Shown: positions 34,693 through 42,523, counted from the stretch's first letter. The stretch: DNA of 64,000 nt from an uncultured Prevotella sp. (GCA_900317685.1 ONHQ01000011.1:1-64000); one strand, 5' to 3'. The notes: generated from the letters alone by a model not told the origin. Numbers and translations: made by a program.

Positions 34693-36708
34693 TTATTTTT
34701 GTCTGATGACAATACCGCCCATGGGCTGGAACGACACTTTGAGCTTGCCGTCCTTGCCGACTTTCATGGTCTTCTCCACAGCTTCGCGGTTTTTGCCATC
34801 GGTGAGCAGCGTCACCTGCTGGCCGGCGAGCATGGGCAGGGAGAGAGTGAGCTGAAGCGGCTTGCTCAGGCCGTTGAGGCCACCGACAAACCATTTGCCG
34901 CTGACAGCATCCTGGCGGGCGATGACAGCATAACGGGTTGGGTAGCCGTCGATGAACTTTGTGTCGCGCCAAGTCGTCGGGATGTCCTTGAGAAAAGCAC
35001 GCTCCACAGCGTTGACGGTGGAGTCGGACTGCGGGGTGACCTCCACGCAGTTGACACTTGTCTGGTTAGTGATGGCAGTGGCAAGCTCAAACGTGTTGCT
35101 CGTGTAGCGCGGGTGGCGGCTGCGGTTGTCGCGGCTGAGATAGCGGTTCATGATCACGCCACCCCAGTCGAAGCTGCCCATGGCGTTGCGGCTGAAAGGA
35201 TGCATGGTCATCTCGAAACCTTCCTTCTTGGCGTGATATTCCGTGAAGAAGATGTTCTCACTGGCCAGCGCAGCCTCGGAAGCGATATAGTTGGGATACA
35301 TCCGTTCCCAACCACGTGGGATGGTGCAACCATGGAAGATGACGGCGAGGTGGTGGTCTTTGGCGTCGCTGAGGATGTTCTCGTAGAGTTGCATCGTCTG
35401 TTGCTTGTCACCGCCGAAGAAGTCTACCTTGATGCCGGCGATGCCGATGCGCTCCATCCATGCCATCTCATGCTTGCGGGCGATGGCGTCGTTCATGATG
35501 CCGCGTGGAGTCTGCGGGGCGTCGTTCCAATAGCCATTGCTGTTGTACCACAGCATGAGACGGACACCCTTCGCTTTGGCGTAGGCGGCAAGCTTCTTGA
35601 TGCCCTTGCGTCCGATGTTCTTGTCCCACCAGTTGTCCACCAACACATACTCATAACCATATTTTGCGGCAAGGTCGATAAACTGTACCTGGTCGGCATA
35701 GTTGATCGAGTTGTCCTGCCATACGAGCCAGCTCCAGGTATAGCGTCCCGGCTTGTAGTCGTATTTCGTCTTGTATTTCGGTTCTACCACATCGAAGGGA
35801 ATCGTTGTCTCTACGATGGGAGCGAGCGTCTGTCCAATAGTGATGGTCCGCCACGGCGTGGTGCCCGGTAAGGCGATGCCGGGTGCTGCGCTGCCATTAC
35901 CATTGTTCTCTCCGGGTTGTGGATAGGCCACGGTGTAGCCACCCTGTGGGTCGTAGTCGCTCAACCGGCTGCCGCAATAGCTGCCGTCGACGCCGGTTTC
36001 GGAGACCAGCACCCAATAGTCGTTTTTGTTTTGGCTGGCTTTCTTATTGTTGCCGTTGCCGGGCACATGCTCGTGGAAGAGACAGGGGAAGGTATAGCCC
36101 ACACCGAACTGCGACTTGGCGGTCATAGGTGCGTCGGCGGTATACTCCTCTTCATAGGAAGGCTTTGTGCGTTCCCATCCCGTCATGGGCGTGATCTGAG
36201 GACAGAGAAATGTCGTCGTGCCATCGGGAAAGCGGAAGCTTGTAGCCTCGCTGCGGATGACGGCGCACTTCGGATTGTCGTCTTTCTGCCGGGGAATGGC
36301 GTAGCGCAGTGCGATGTTGTTGTCGTCGACGACGAAGGTGACGACAAAACGCTGTCCCTTGGCATTGGCGAAAGTCACATCAGTGGCGTTTGCCTTGAAG
36401 TCGACATGCGCGCGTTTTGTGCGGGTCATGTCGTAGTGCTTCTCCATCGGGTAGTCGCGGCTGTCGGTGAGCGTCATGCTGTGGGTGAGATCGCCGAAGT
36501 CAGCGACGAAGCCTAAGCGGGAAGGTTGCATCACCTCTTTACCGTTGAGAGTAATGGTGTATGTAGGTTTGCCGTCAGTGTCGGAGAGCGTCACGACGAG
36601 CTGGCCGTTGGGCGACGTGATGGTCTTGTCCTTGGCTGCCGCTGGCATGGTCAGACAAAGAGCCAGTGCAAAGAGAGATGTCTTGAAGATTGTTTTTTTG
36701 TGTGTCAT
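34693..36708 (-). CDS. GH97 glycoside hydrolase, probable retaining alpha-galactosidase subtype
   Basis: Secreted glycosidase of 671 residues. A signal peptide (MTHKKTIFKTSLFALALCLT...AAAKDK) is followed by the GH97 N-terminal beta-sandwich, the catalytic barrel (about 280-560) and a short C-terminal beta domain, the standard length. The barrel carries GIKVDFFGGDKQ with Asp429, the pattern of the retaining GH97b branch in which an Asp is the nucleophile; the inverting SusB branch instead uses glutamates. It also has HGCTIPRGWERMYPN. Alpha-galactosidase activity is therefore the best guess, alpha-glucosidase the alternative. It converges on the peptidase gene of the SusC/SusD locus and has no obvious consensus promoter. 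Confidence 0.9.
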   Translation of the reverse strand: MTHKKTIFKTSLFALALCLTMPAAAKDKTITSPNGQLVVTLSDTDGKPTYTITLNGKEVMQPSRLGFVADFGDLTHSMTLTDSRDYPMEKHYDMTRTKRAHVDFKANATDVTFANAKGQRFVVTFVVDDNNIALRYAIPRQKDDNPKCAVIRSEATSFRFPDGTTTFLCPQITPMTGWERTKPSYEEEYTADAPMTAKSQFGVGYTFPCLFHEHVPGNGNNKKASQNKNDYWVLVSETGVDGSYCGSRLSDYDPQGGYTVAYPQPGENNGNGSAAPGIALPGTTPWRTITIGQTLAPIVETTIPFDVVEPKYKTKYDYKPGRYTWSWLVWQDNSINYADQVQFIDLAAKYGYEYVLVDNWWDKNIGRKGIKKLAAYAKAKGVRLMLWYNSNGYWNDAPQTPRGIMNDAIARKHEMAWMERIGIAGIKVDFFGGDKQQTMQLYENILSDAKDHHLAVIFHGCTIPRGWERMYPNYIASEAALASENIFFTEYHAKKEGFEMTMHPFSRNAMGSFDWGGVIMNRYLSRDNRSRHPRYTSNTFELATAITNQTSVNCVEVTPQSDSTVNAVERAFLKDIPTTWRDTKFIDGYPTRYAVIARQDAVSGKWFVGGLNGLSKPLQLTLSLPMLAGQQVTLLTDGKNREAVEKTMKVGKDGKLKVSFQPMGGIVIRQK

Positions 36709-36786
36709 ATTTGGGTTTTTAAATAATCTTGATAGACTTAAGAATAAGCTGTTAAAAGCAGACGTATTTTCAGCATGTATTCAATA

Positions 36787-37380
36787 TTATTTGTCTAAAG
36801 ATAATGGTAATAGATCGAAGAACATCAATCTTGTTCTAAGAATAGAGTCGTCTTTTATATGACGATAATCCTTTTCTTGTTGATTAGAACTAAATACTGG
36901 CTTAAAGCCATTAGATTGATAAAAAGCTATTGTGCCCGGACTGTTGTATGCATCTACAGTGACAAATCGGCATCCAGTTTTGTTGTTTGGATCAATGAAC
37001 CAATATTTTATGAATTCAAGCACATCGCTACCTATATGCATGTGGCGATATTGATCAGATACAGCTAATCTGCCGACCAAGACAGCTGGGTAGTCTTTCA
37101 ATGCTTTTACATGCGGAATGTCGGTCTCTATTTTCTTTTTTCTTGCATTTGGCAAATCGTCAACTCTAATACTCGCATTTGATAATGTGAAAGCACAGAC
37201 TACTGAGTGGGGCTCATTATCAAGTTTGTAGCAATAGCTTTTACCCAACAACTGTTTCGCATAATTGAAGCAGTCGTTGGAAAAGAAGTCATCAAGGTCT
37301 CTGTCACCACAAGAGAAGCCTTGCAACTCTGTTGGGTCAGCTAATTCACACAGCGAACAGTTATCTGAAAGGAAACTCAT
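36787..37380 (-). CDS. GNAT acetyltransferase, candidate TacT-like toxin
   Basis: Acetyltransferase of 197 residues. The N-terminal GFSCGDRDLDDFF segment matches the F-x-CG...LD-x-F start of toxin-type GNAT proteins (TacT/AtaT group). The acetyl-CoA-binding region is GRLAVSDQYRHMHIGSDVL (103-121), and Tyr154 in AFYQSNGF is placed like the general acid of those toxins. Those toxins acetylate charged tRNA and stop translation. Its start overlaps the stop of the 64-residue gene by ATGA, the usual antitoxin-toxin arrangement. The C-terminus is ~20 residues longer than I expect for TacT. Function as a toxin is inferred from architecture; an ordinary acetyltransferase remains possible. Confidence 0.75.
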   Translation of the reverse strand: MSFLSDNCSLCELADPTELQGFSCGDRDLDDFFSNDCFNYAKQLLGKSYCYKLDNEPHSVVCAFTLSNASIRVDDLPNARKKKIETDIPHVKALKDYPAVLVGRLAVSDQYRHMHIGSDVLEFIKYWFIDPNNKTGCRFVTVDAYNSPGTIAFYQSNGFKPVFSSNQQEKDYRHIKDDSILRTRLMFFDLLPLSLDK

Positions 37381-37571
37381 TTAACTTTCAGTTTAGCTTT
37401 TGCTAATATATTCTGGACCATTCTCATGCCCTGTTCGTATTGTGCTTTTGCTGTTTTTCTCTCTTCCTCGTTCCGATGGATGTAAGCCTCATATGTTTCT
37501 TGAGCTTGCCGCTCAAATTTCTCAGCGACGTCACCGGTAAGTACAGGAATGGATGCAATTGCCAATGCCAT
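37377..37571 (-). CDS. Small protein upstream of GNAT gene, candidate antitoxin
   Basis: Protein of 64 residues: a short hydrophobic N-terminal strand (ALAIASIPVLTG) followed by a charged, probably continuous helix (about 15-60, rich in Glu, Gln, Arg and Lys) ending in a basic tail. GNAT toxins are normally paired with ribbon-helix-helix antitoxins of the DUF1778 type; this sequence does not look like one and I do not recognise its family. It is translationally coupled (ATGA) to the GNAT gene and sits behind a promoter bracketed by inverted repeats, consistent with autoregulation. Antitoxin function is inferred from context. Confidence 0.6.
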   Translation of the reverse strand: MALAIASIPVLTGDVAEKFERQAQETYEAYIHRNEEERKTAKAQYEQGMRMVQNILAKAKLKVK

Positions 37572-37589
37572 AATTTTCTTCCATTATTG

Positions 37590-37648
37590 ATAGTTCTAAG
37601 GCAAATTTACGAACTTTGTTCCGAACTACAAAATAAATACAGAACTAT
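37590..37648 (-). promoter_or_regulatory. Promoter and operator of the toxin-antitoxin candidate
   Basis: On the minus strand TTG (37629-37631), a 19-nt spacer, then TAAATTTG (37602-37609). The promoter is bracketed by perfect inverted 8-mers, ATAGTTCT (37590-37597) and AGAACTAT (37641-37648). GTTCCGAAC (37618-37626) and another GAAC (37611) lie inside it. This clustered GTTC/GAAC arrangement looks like an autoregulatory operator. Confidence 0.65.
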
Positions 37649-37779
37649 TTTATTAATGCTAATACTTGAAGGCTTACATGTCAGATTATATCACTTCTGA
37701 GAGTCGCTTAACGTTTTTGTCTTTCTTATACTCATGTAAGCTGTCGGTTTTCCGAGATGATTGGTATCTTTGTCCTTCC

Positions 37780-37878
37780 ATGAATTACTCATTAATATTT
37801 TATGAATAATTTGTGGGTAATTAATGGGAATTCGTGTTGAAGGAAACATAAATGTCCATGAATTAACCACGAATTTTA
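37780..37878. repeat. Imperfect inverted-repeat region
   Basis: Gene-free stretch beyond the toxin-antitoxin promoter. TTTGTGGGTAATTAATGG (about 37809-37830) and the complement of CCATGAATTAACCACGAA (about 37857-37876) match at roughly 15 of 18 positions, and a further CCATGAATTA lies near 37780. No gene or promoter is seen here. Confidence 0.4.
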
Positions 37879-37959
37879 GAGCTGTTGAAAAGTTTTAGGA
37901 GGAACGCTTGAGTATTTAGTATCTGTAGTAAATAACTTCGTGTTTACGGATCATGGGGA

Positions 37960-38970
37960 TTAGAATTCATGCTGCCATCCGATGCTGATGTCGACCATAG
38001 TGGTGTGCTTGGCGTTGGACGGGTTCATCCATGCGGCTTCCGCTTTCAGAGTGAAGCCGAGGGGTAGGGAAGTGTTGAGGCCAGCCGTCCATTTATTGCA
38101 GAAGGCGTTGTCGACGTGGAAATATCCGTCGTAGCGTGCGAAAGGGATGATCGAGAAGGAGGGGAGGCCCAAAGTGGTGGCGAGGTCGTAGCCGGCTTCC
38201 AGCCCCGCCGCCTTGTTGTCGTGCGTGTTGCTGGCGATGATCTGTCCGTCGATGGTCCACCCGTGTGCCAGATAGGCGAAGTCGAAGGCCGCATGAAAGG
38301 CGTGGTCGTAGTCCATGAGATTAGGATTGTCGCGCTGGTCCATGCCCTCCTTGGCACTGCCATAGAAGCCGGAGAGACTCAGGTCGAGGCCGTTGATCGG
38401 CTCAATGCCCACGCGCGTGGCGGCACCGAGCAGACGGGAGTGCTTCAATGGGGTGGTGGGATAGACGTAGGTGCCCAGTTCGAAGTGTACTATTCCGGTA
38501 CGTCCCCACAGCGCGATACCGCCCTCATGCCACGTCATCGGCATGAGCGTGCTCTCGCTGAGCGGATCGTAGATGGTCAGGGCCGGTCCGCCGGCGTTGG
38601 TAGTACCCACGGGGATGTCGATGATACCAGCTTTGACGTTCAGCGCCTCACTCCATTGCTTGTTGATATAGAGCTTGTTCGTTGTGTAGTTGTCGCGGAA
38701 GTTGTTGCCCCATGCCCCTTCGGAGTGAAAGCGCTCATATTCCACTTCAGCCACGGCCGACCATCCTTTGCCCAAGGCCAGCGTGGCGTTGGCGAGAATG
38801 TGCGGGAAATCGGTGAGCGTCGGATGCTCCTGACCATGGCGATGACCATAGTTCATCTCGGTCATCACGTAGGCTGTGAGCCGTTGCTGTGCGGTGCTGT
38901 CTTGCGCCGACATGTTTACGCTGCAGGTCAAGAGACCCAGCACGCTGAAGAGGATTATGAGTTTTTGCAT
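37960..38970 (-). CDS. Porin-like outer-membrane beta-barrel protein
   Basis: Predicted outer-membrane barrel of 336 residues. The chosen start gives a clean signal peptide (MQKLIILFSVLGLLTCSVNM, then SAQDS); the longer frame adds 24 residues without signal character and overlaps the promoter. The body has alternating aromatic and polar strands and ends in IGWQHEF with a terminal Phe, the usual barrel-assembly signal. It resembles Bacteroidota porins of the outer-membrane-cleft/phosphate-porin type, but no substrate motif is visible. It is monocistronic, with a -7 box at 38994-39001. Confidence 0.75.
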   Translation of the reverse strand: MQKLIILFSVLGLLTCSVNMSAQDSTAQQRLTAYVMTEMNYGHRHGQEHPTLTDFPHILANATLALGKGWSAVAEVEYERFHSEGAWGNNFRDNYTTNKLYINKQWSEALNVKAGIIDIPVGTTNAGGPALTIYDPLSESTLMPMTWHEGGIALWGRTGIVHFELGTYVYPTTPLKHSRLLGAATRVGIEPINGLDLSLSGFYGSAKEGMDQRDNPNLMDYDHAFHAAFDFAYLAHGWTIDGQIIASNTHDNKAAGLEAGYDLATTLGLPSFSIIPFARYDGYFHVDNAFCNKWTAGLNTSLPLGFTLKAEAAWMNPSNAKHTTMVDISIGWQHEF

Positions 38971-38993
38971 TTCAACATCATGTTTAACGGGTG

Positions 38994-39001
38994 CAAAGTT
39001 A
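38994..39001 (-). promoter_or_regulatory. -7 box of the porin-like gene
   Basis: TAACTTTG on the minus strand, followed by CACCC. No clear TTG lies at -33; the extended TTTGCAC form is shared with the purH, GH5 and BtuB-like genes. Confidence 0.55.
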
Positions 39002-39220
39002 CAATTTTGTCGTGATTCACCACGCTTAAGAGACATACCCAAAAATAGTGATTTTTCAGGGGAGCTCTTATTCTATTTTGCTCATATTATCATTTTATAC
39101 GACAAAAGTACGTCACGGCGAACTTGCAATCTAGAAAGGCCATTTTATATAAAACGGAGATGACTTCGCCATTTTTGCCGTTTTTGACGATGAAAAAGGT
39201 AGTTTGAGTGAGTGAAATCA

Positions 39221-39264
39221 CTGAGATGATGAAAAATTCTCTAGAGAATTTTTCATCATCTCAG
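39221..39264. repeat. 44-bp perfect palindrome
   Basis: Two 22-bp arms with no spacer, centred between 39242 and 39243. It lies inside the 565-bp gap between the porin-like gene and hsp20, where no gene appears to read through it. On the plus side CGTTTTTATC follows. It may be a terminator-like hairpin or a protein-binding or recombination site. Nothing else gene-like was seen in 39043-39430. Confidence 0.85.
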
Positions 39265-39435
39265 CGTTTTTATCAGCACATCTCGGTTGAATGACATGCA
39301 AAAAACGGCTTTTTGACCTTGTTAGCGAACTAAGATGGAGAAGAGAAAAAGGGAAGAAGAAATGTGTGGAATGGTAATCTGTTGGTAGGCAGATAGTTAC
39401 GAGGGTTTTTCTAGAATAACGCAAAAACCGCAAAA

Positions 39436-39483
39436 AAGGCGATATTTGGAGCCAAGGACACCTTTGCTCGCAAATATCGCCTT
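39436..39483 (-). terminator. Terminator of hsp20
   Basis: Perfect 12-bp stem (39436-39447 with 39472-39483). Read on the minus strand it is followed by TTTTTTGCGG. It lies about 50 nt after the hsp20 stop. Confidence 0.85.
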
Positions 39484-39535
39484 CTCGTGGGCGGAAAAAT
39501 GTCAGTTTACTTGACACTTCCCTGCTATGTTGTTG

Positions 39536-39958
39536 TTATGCCACCTCAATGTTTTTGGTGATCTCCTCTTTCTCAGTCTTGCGTGGCAGGCCGATGCGGA
39601 GCACACCATCCTCCACTCTTGCCATGATCTTCTCGCGGTCGACATCGTCGGGCAGTTGCAGACGCTGCTCAAAGTTGGCATATGAGAACTCGCGGCGCAG
39701 ATAGCGCACGGCGTTGTTCTCCTCCGGATTCTCATCCTTGTGCTCCATCTTGATGTTGAGTATTCCGTCCTTGTCGACGCTGACGTGGAAATCGTCCTTG
39801 GTCATGCCCGGAGCGGCCAGCTCAATCTCGTAACCAGCTTGGTTCTCCTTGACGTTGATGGCTGGAGTGGTGGTCTGCACGTGGGCTGCGCGGTTGTTGT
39901 TCAAGTACTCGTTAAGTGCGTTGTCGAACATTGTGTAGTAGAATACTGGATATAACAT
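39536..39958 (-). CDS. Small heat-shock protein, Hsp20/alpha-crystallin family
   Basis: ATP-independent holdase chaperone of 140 residues from the chosen start. The alpha-crystallin domain spans about residues 35-135, with NQAGYEIELAAPGMTKDDFHVSVDKDGIL, the conserved A-x-x-x-DGVL-type segment seen as ARVEDGVLRIGLP, and a C-terminal KTEKEEITKNIEV tail. The start at 39958 is supported by a perfect AGGAGG (39966-39971) seven bases upstream, which is unusual in Bacteroidota; the longer frame would add 30 residues over that site. It is monocistronic with a strong terminator. Heat or stress regulation is expected from the family, but no known stress operator was recognised. Confidence 0.93.
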   Translation of the reverse strand: MLYPVFYYTMFDNALNEYLNNNRAAHVQTTTPAINVKENQAGYEIELAAPGMTKDDFHVSVDKDGILNIKMEHKDENPEENNAVRYLRREFSYANFEQRLQLPDDVDREKIMARVEDGVLRIGLPRKTEKEEITKNIEVA

Positions 39959-39965
39959 ATGAAAA

Positions 39966-39971
39966 CCTCCT
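39966..39971 (-). promoter_or_regulatory. Consensus Shine-Dalgarno of hsp20
   Basis: AGGAGG on the minus strand, seven bases before the ATG at 39958. It decides the start codon. Most genes here have A-rich leaders with no such site. Confidence 0.8.
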
Positions 39972-40055
39972 AATGATATTGTTTCTAAATTGTGATTAAA
40001 CTCTAATGTTTTTTTCTTTGCCCTTGTAAATACAATATCCATACCCATGCAAAAG

Positions 40056-40095
40056 AAGCGACAATCCGTCAGTTTTGCGTGACAGATTGTCGCTT
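40056..40095 (-). terminator. Terminator of the GH5 gene
   Basis: Stem of 11 bp (40056-40066 with 40085-40095), extended past one mismatch by four more pairs. CTTTTG follows on the minus strand. It lies 30 nt after the GH5 stop. Confidence 0.75.
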
Positions 40096-40124
40096 TCCTC
40101 TATGTTTCTCTTCAAATTGATGGT

Positions 40125-42194
40125 TTAGTAGATGACTTTCTTTCCTTTTTGGATGACGATCTGATGTTTGGCGGGGTGCTGGACGCGTGCGCCGTTGAGG
40201 CCGAACATGAGGTGGTCAGAGGCTGTGCGGTCGAGGTGAACAGCTGAGATGCCGGTCATTGGCGAATAATCGTCGTTGTTGGTCACGTAGATGTCGTCGA
40301 TGGTGATCGGCTTGCCGCCCAAGGACCATAAGGCAACAATGTAGATTTTCGACGGGTCGATGGCGTTGCTGTTCTGCTGGCTCTTCATCGAGTGCAGCGG
40401 AACGACGATCTGCGTGCGGTTGTTGAAGACCTGCTCGTAGTTGTTGTTCGCCCAAATATTGTTTTGCGGATAGATGAAGATCTTGGCGCCGTTGTTGTCG
40501 GGTTCTTTGAGTTTTACCACGAGATATTTGTAAGCGCTGAGGTCCACACCGTCGCTGTAAGTCCATCCTGTCTGTCCCCATTTCCCATTGACGATTGTGT
40601 GGGTCTTCTCGTCGTATGAGGCACCGTTTTGTTCCCAGATCACCTTCACGTAGTTCTTGCTGAGCGGGAAGAAACTTGAGCGGACGTTGAAAGCTGTGGA
40701 GTAGCTGTTGCCAAAGGCATCTTTTACCTTGGCGGTGACGTGAGCCTTGCCCTGTCCTTTGGCCAGGATCTGCCCGTTGACCACTTTGACATTTTCCGGA
40801 TCGCTGACCTCGTAGGATGCCAACGAAGAGACATCCTCCGTGTGACCGTCCTGATAGGTGGCTTTCAGTCCGGCGAGCTGTGCTCGCCCGGCCATCATGT
40901 CGAGGTCGCCGACGGGTTGCAGGCCAGTGATGGTGGCCTTCTTCGGGTCAGGCAAGTGTGTGTTGTCGTTGTCCGGCCAGGCCCGGTTCACCTCCGCCCA
41001 GTCCTTGTACCACTGCCAGCAGGCTCCGGCGCAGGTCTCGGGGTTGCCGTCGAAGTTTGGTGCCACGGTACCGTTGTTGAGATATTTGTCGATGTCGAGA
41101 TAGCAGGCAGTGCTGGAGAGCGTCATGGAGATGTTGTCGTAGTGGTCCATGAGTGCTTTGAAGGCCGATCCCCACTTCGAAGTGGAGCCGGTGGCCCAGG
41201 TGCCCCAGTTCGACTTGACGTATTCTCCATGCTCGTTGTAGTGTCCGGTGCCTTCCTTCTCAGGGCTCCAGTCCACCTCGGTGATAATGACAGGATTGGT
41301 CATCACCACGGGCACGGCATCCGTGAACGACTGAATATACGTCTGCGCGTCGTATTTGGTGTCATCAGCACCGTACCATCCTACGTAGTCGTGTACGGCG
41401 TATCCGATGTTCTCGCCCTCGATGGGGTGGGAAGCATAGCCGCGGTAGTTAGCCTGCCAACCGGTTCCCGGCACCCAGATGATGCCCGTGAAGCCGTTGG
41501 CGCGTATCTTGTCGACGATGGGCTGGAAGAAGTCGTGCATGGCCTCGGCCGTTTCCTTGCCCTGAGCATTGTAGAGTTTGACCGGTTCGTTGGCCAGTTC
41601 TATCGAGATGGCTCCGGCGTTGGCCTTGACGATCGGGTTTTTGCTGACCACGTCCCAGACGTAGAGCAGATATTTTTGATAGGCATCGCCGACCTTGATC
41701 TCACCCGGACAGACGCCCGGCGGGCGCACGACGACATACATGCCGTGGTTCATAGCCTTTTGCATCAAAGGGATGTAGAGCTTGTCGAGAAAGTGGTTGA
41801 AGCGGTATTTGCTAAAGGCCGAGATGTCGTACTCACCGGCGGACTTCTTCGAGGGGTCGTTGGTCCAGCAAGGATCGAGGTGCAGGCGGAAGACGTCGCA
41901 ATAAGCTCCATGTTCGTTGTCGGTCATGGCGGTGTAGATTTTCTCGAAGTAGTCGAGACAGGGCTGCACGTGGGCATCGGTCAACTCGGGTACCCACCCG
42001 GTCCATCGCCAGCCGTTGAAGTAGGGGCTCGGCGTGTCCATTACGCCATGAAGTGTGACGCGGTTGCCATGAGCGTCGCACAGGTAGCGGCCCTCGACAT
42101 GCAAAGAGGGGAGAGGGATGGAGTAGATGGAAGCATGAGCGCAGAGCGTGCCCAGGCAAGCCAGCAAGGATAGGATAGTTTTTCGTAATTTCAT
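40125..42194 (-). CDS. GH5 glycanase with C-terminal Ig-like and carbohydrate-binding-type domains
   Basis: Secreted glycoside hydrolase of 689 residues. After the signal peptide (MKLRKTILSLLACLGTLCAHA) comes a GH5 barrel with acid/base Glu203 in ELANEP and nucleophile Glu306 in ITEVDW. A bacterial Ig-like (BIG2-type) domain follows (about 425-515, QPVGDLDMMAGRAQLAGLKA...), then a beta-sandwich region (about 520-645) ending IDDIYVTNND that could bind carbohydrate. The last ~40 residues (MFGLNGARVQHP...GKKVIY) are a short sorting-like tail. Substrate is probably a beta-1,4-glucan or mannan; the subfamily cannot be set by eye. It is monocistronic. Confidence 0.9.
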   Translation of the reverse strand: MKLRKTILSLLACLGTLCAHASIYSIPLPSLHVEGRYLCDAHGNRVTLHGVMDTPSPYFNGWRWTGWVPELTDAHVQPCLDYFEKIYTAMTDNEHGAYCDVFRLHLDPCWTNDPSKKSAGEYDISAFSKYRFNHFLDKLYIPLMQKAMNHGMYVVVRPPGVCPGEIKVGDAYQKYLLYVWDVVSKNPIVKANAGAISIELANEPVKLYNAQGKETAEAMHDFFQPIVDKIRANGFTGIIWVPGTGWQANYRGYASHPIEGENIGYAVHDYVGWYGADDTKYDAQTYIQSFTDAVPVVMTNPVIITEVDWSPEKEGTGHYNEHGEYVKSNWGTWATGSTSKWGSAFKALMDHYDNISMTLSSTACYLDIDKYLNNGTVAPNFDGNPETCAGACWQWYKDWAEVNRAWPDNDNTHLPDPKKATITGLQPVGDLDMMAGRAQLAGLKATYQDGHTEDVSSLASYEVSDPENVKVVNGQILAKGQGKAHVTAKVKDAFGNSYSTAFNVRSSFFPLSKNYVKVIWEQNGASYDEKTHTIVNGKWGQTGWTYSDGVDLSAYKYLVVKLKEPDNNGAKIFIYPQNNIWANNNYEQVFNNRTQIVVPLHSMKSQQNSNAIDPSKIYIVALWSLGGKPITIDDIYVTNNDDYSPMTGISAVHLDRTASDHLMFGLNGARVQHPAKHQIVIQKGKKVIY

Positions 42195-42223
42195 TATTTC
42201 GATTTGTTTAGGATCATCGGGTG

Positions 42224-42231
42224 CAAAGGTA
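42224..42231 (-). promoter_or_regulatory. -7 box of the GH5 gene
   Basis: TACCTTTG on the minus strand followed by CACCC. No TTG lies at the -33 distance. It belongs to the extended TTTGCACC group. Confidence 0.5.
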
Positions 42232-42362
42232 GGGAATAGTTGGCAAACGCGGTTTGCAGGGTGTAACCAAAAGTTTAGCGGAGGTTACAAGCGGGGGCAA
42301 GGGAGCGCGTTTGCTTGTAAGCAAACGAACAGAACTGAGGGAGGAACAAGGGAAAACAACAA

Positions 42363-42391
42363 AGGCAGAGGTCGCACAGCGACCTCTGCCT
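42363..42391 (-). terminator. Strong hairpin, probable terminator of the BtuB-like gene
   Basis: Perfect 13-bp arms (AGGCAGAGGTCGC and its complement) with a 3-nt loop. On the minus strand TTTGTTGTTTTC follows. It lies about 180 nt after the BtuB-like stop, beyond a tandem repeat that would form the 3' UTR. Confidence 0.65.
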
Positions 42392-42523
42392 GGAGAAAAA
42401 GAAGGAGCAGCCCCGGAGAAAAAGAAGTGGCAGCCCTGGAGAAAAAGAAGGGGCAGCCCCAGAGAGAAAGAAGTGGCAGCCGGGGGAAAGAGAAGGGACA
42501 GCCCGGGGGAAAGAGAAGCCGCC
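42389..42523. repeat. Six degenerate 22-23-bp tandem repeats
   Basis: Units start at 42389, 42411, 42434, 42457, 42480 and 42502, each of the form CC-NGGAGAAAAAGAAG-NGGCAG. Purine and pyrimidine are strongly strand-biased. Short frames crossing it give low-complexity peptides, so it is treated as non-coding 3' UTR sequence of the BtuB-like gene. Confidence 0.75.

Noticed and set aside
34633..35871. 412-codon plus-strand frame opposite the GH97 gene
   Set aside because: Shadow of the GH97 coding sequence, low-complexity Val/Ala/Asp composition, no motif.
39218..39517. 99-codon minus-strand frame near the 44-bp palindrome
   Set aside because: It runs through both the palindrome and the hsp20 terminator, so it is structure rather than coding sequence.
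40740..42173. 477-codon plus-strand frame opposite the GH5 gene
   Set aside because: Antisense shadow of a gene with both catalytic glutamates in place.
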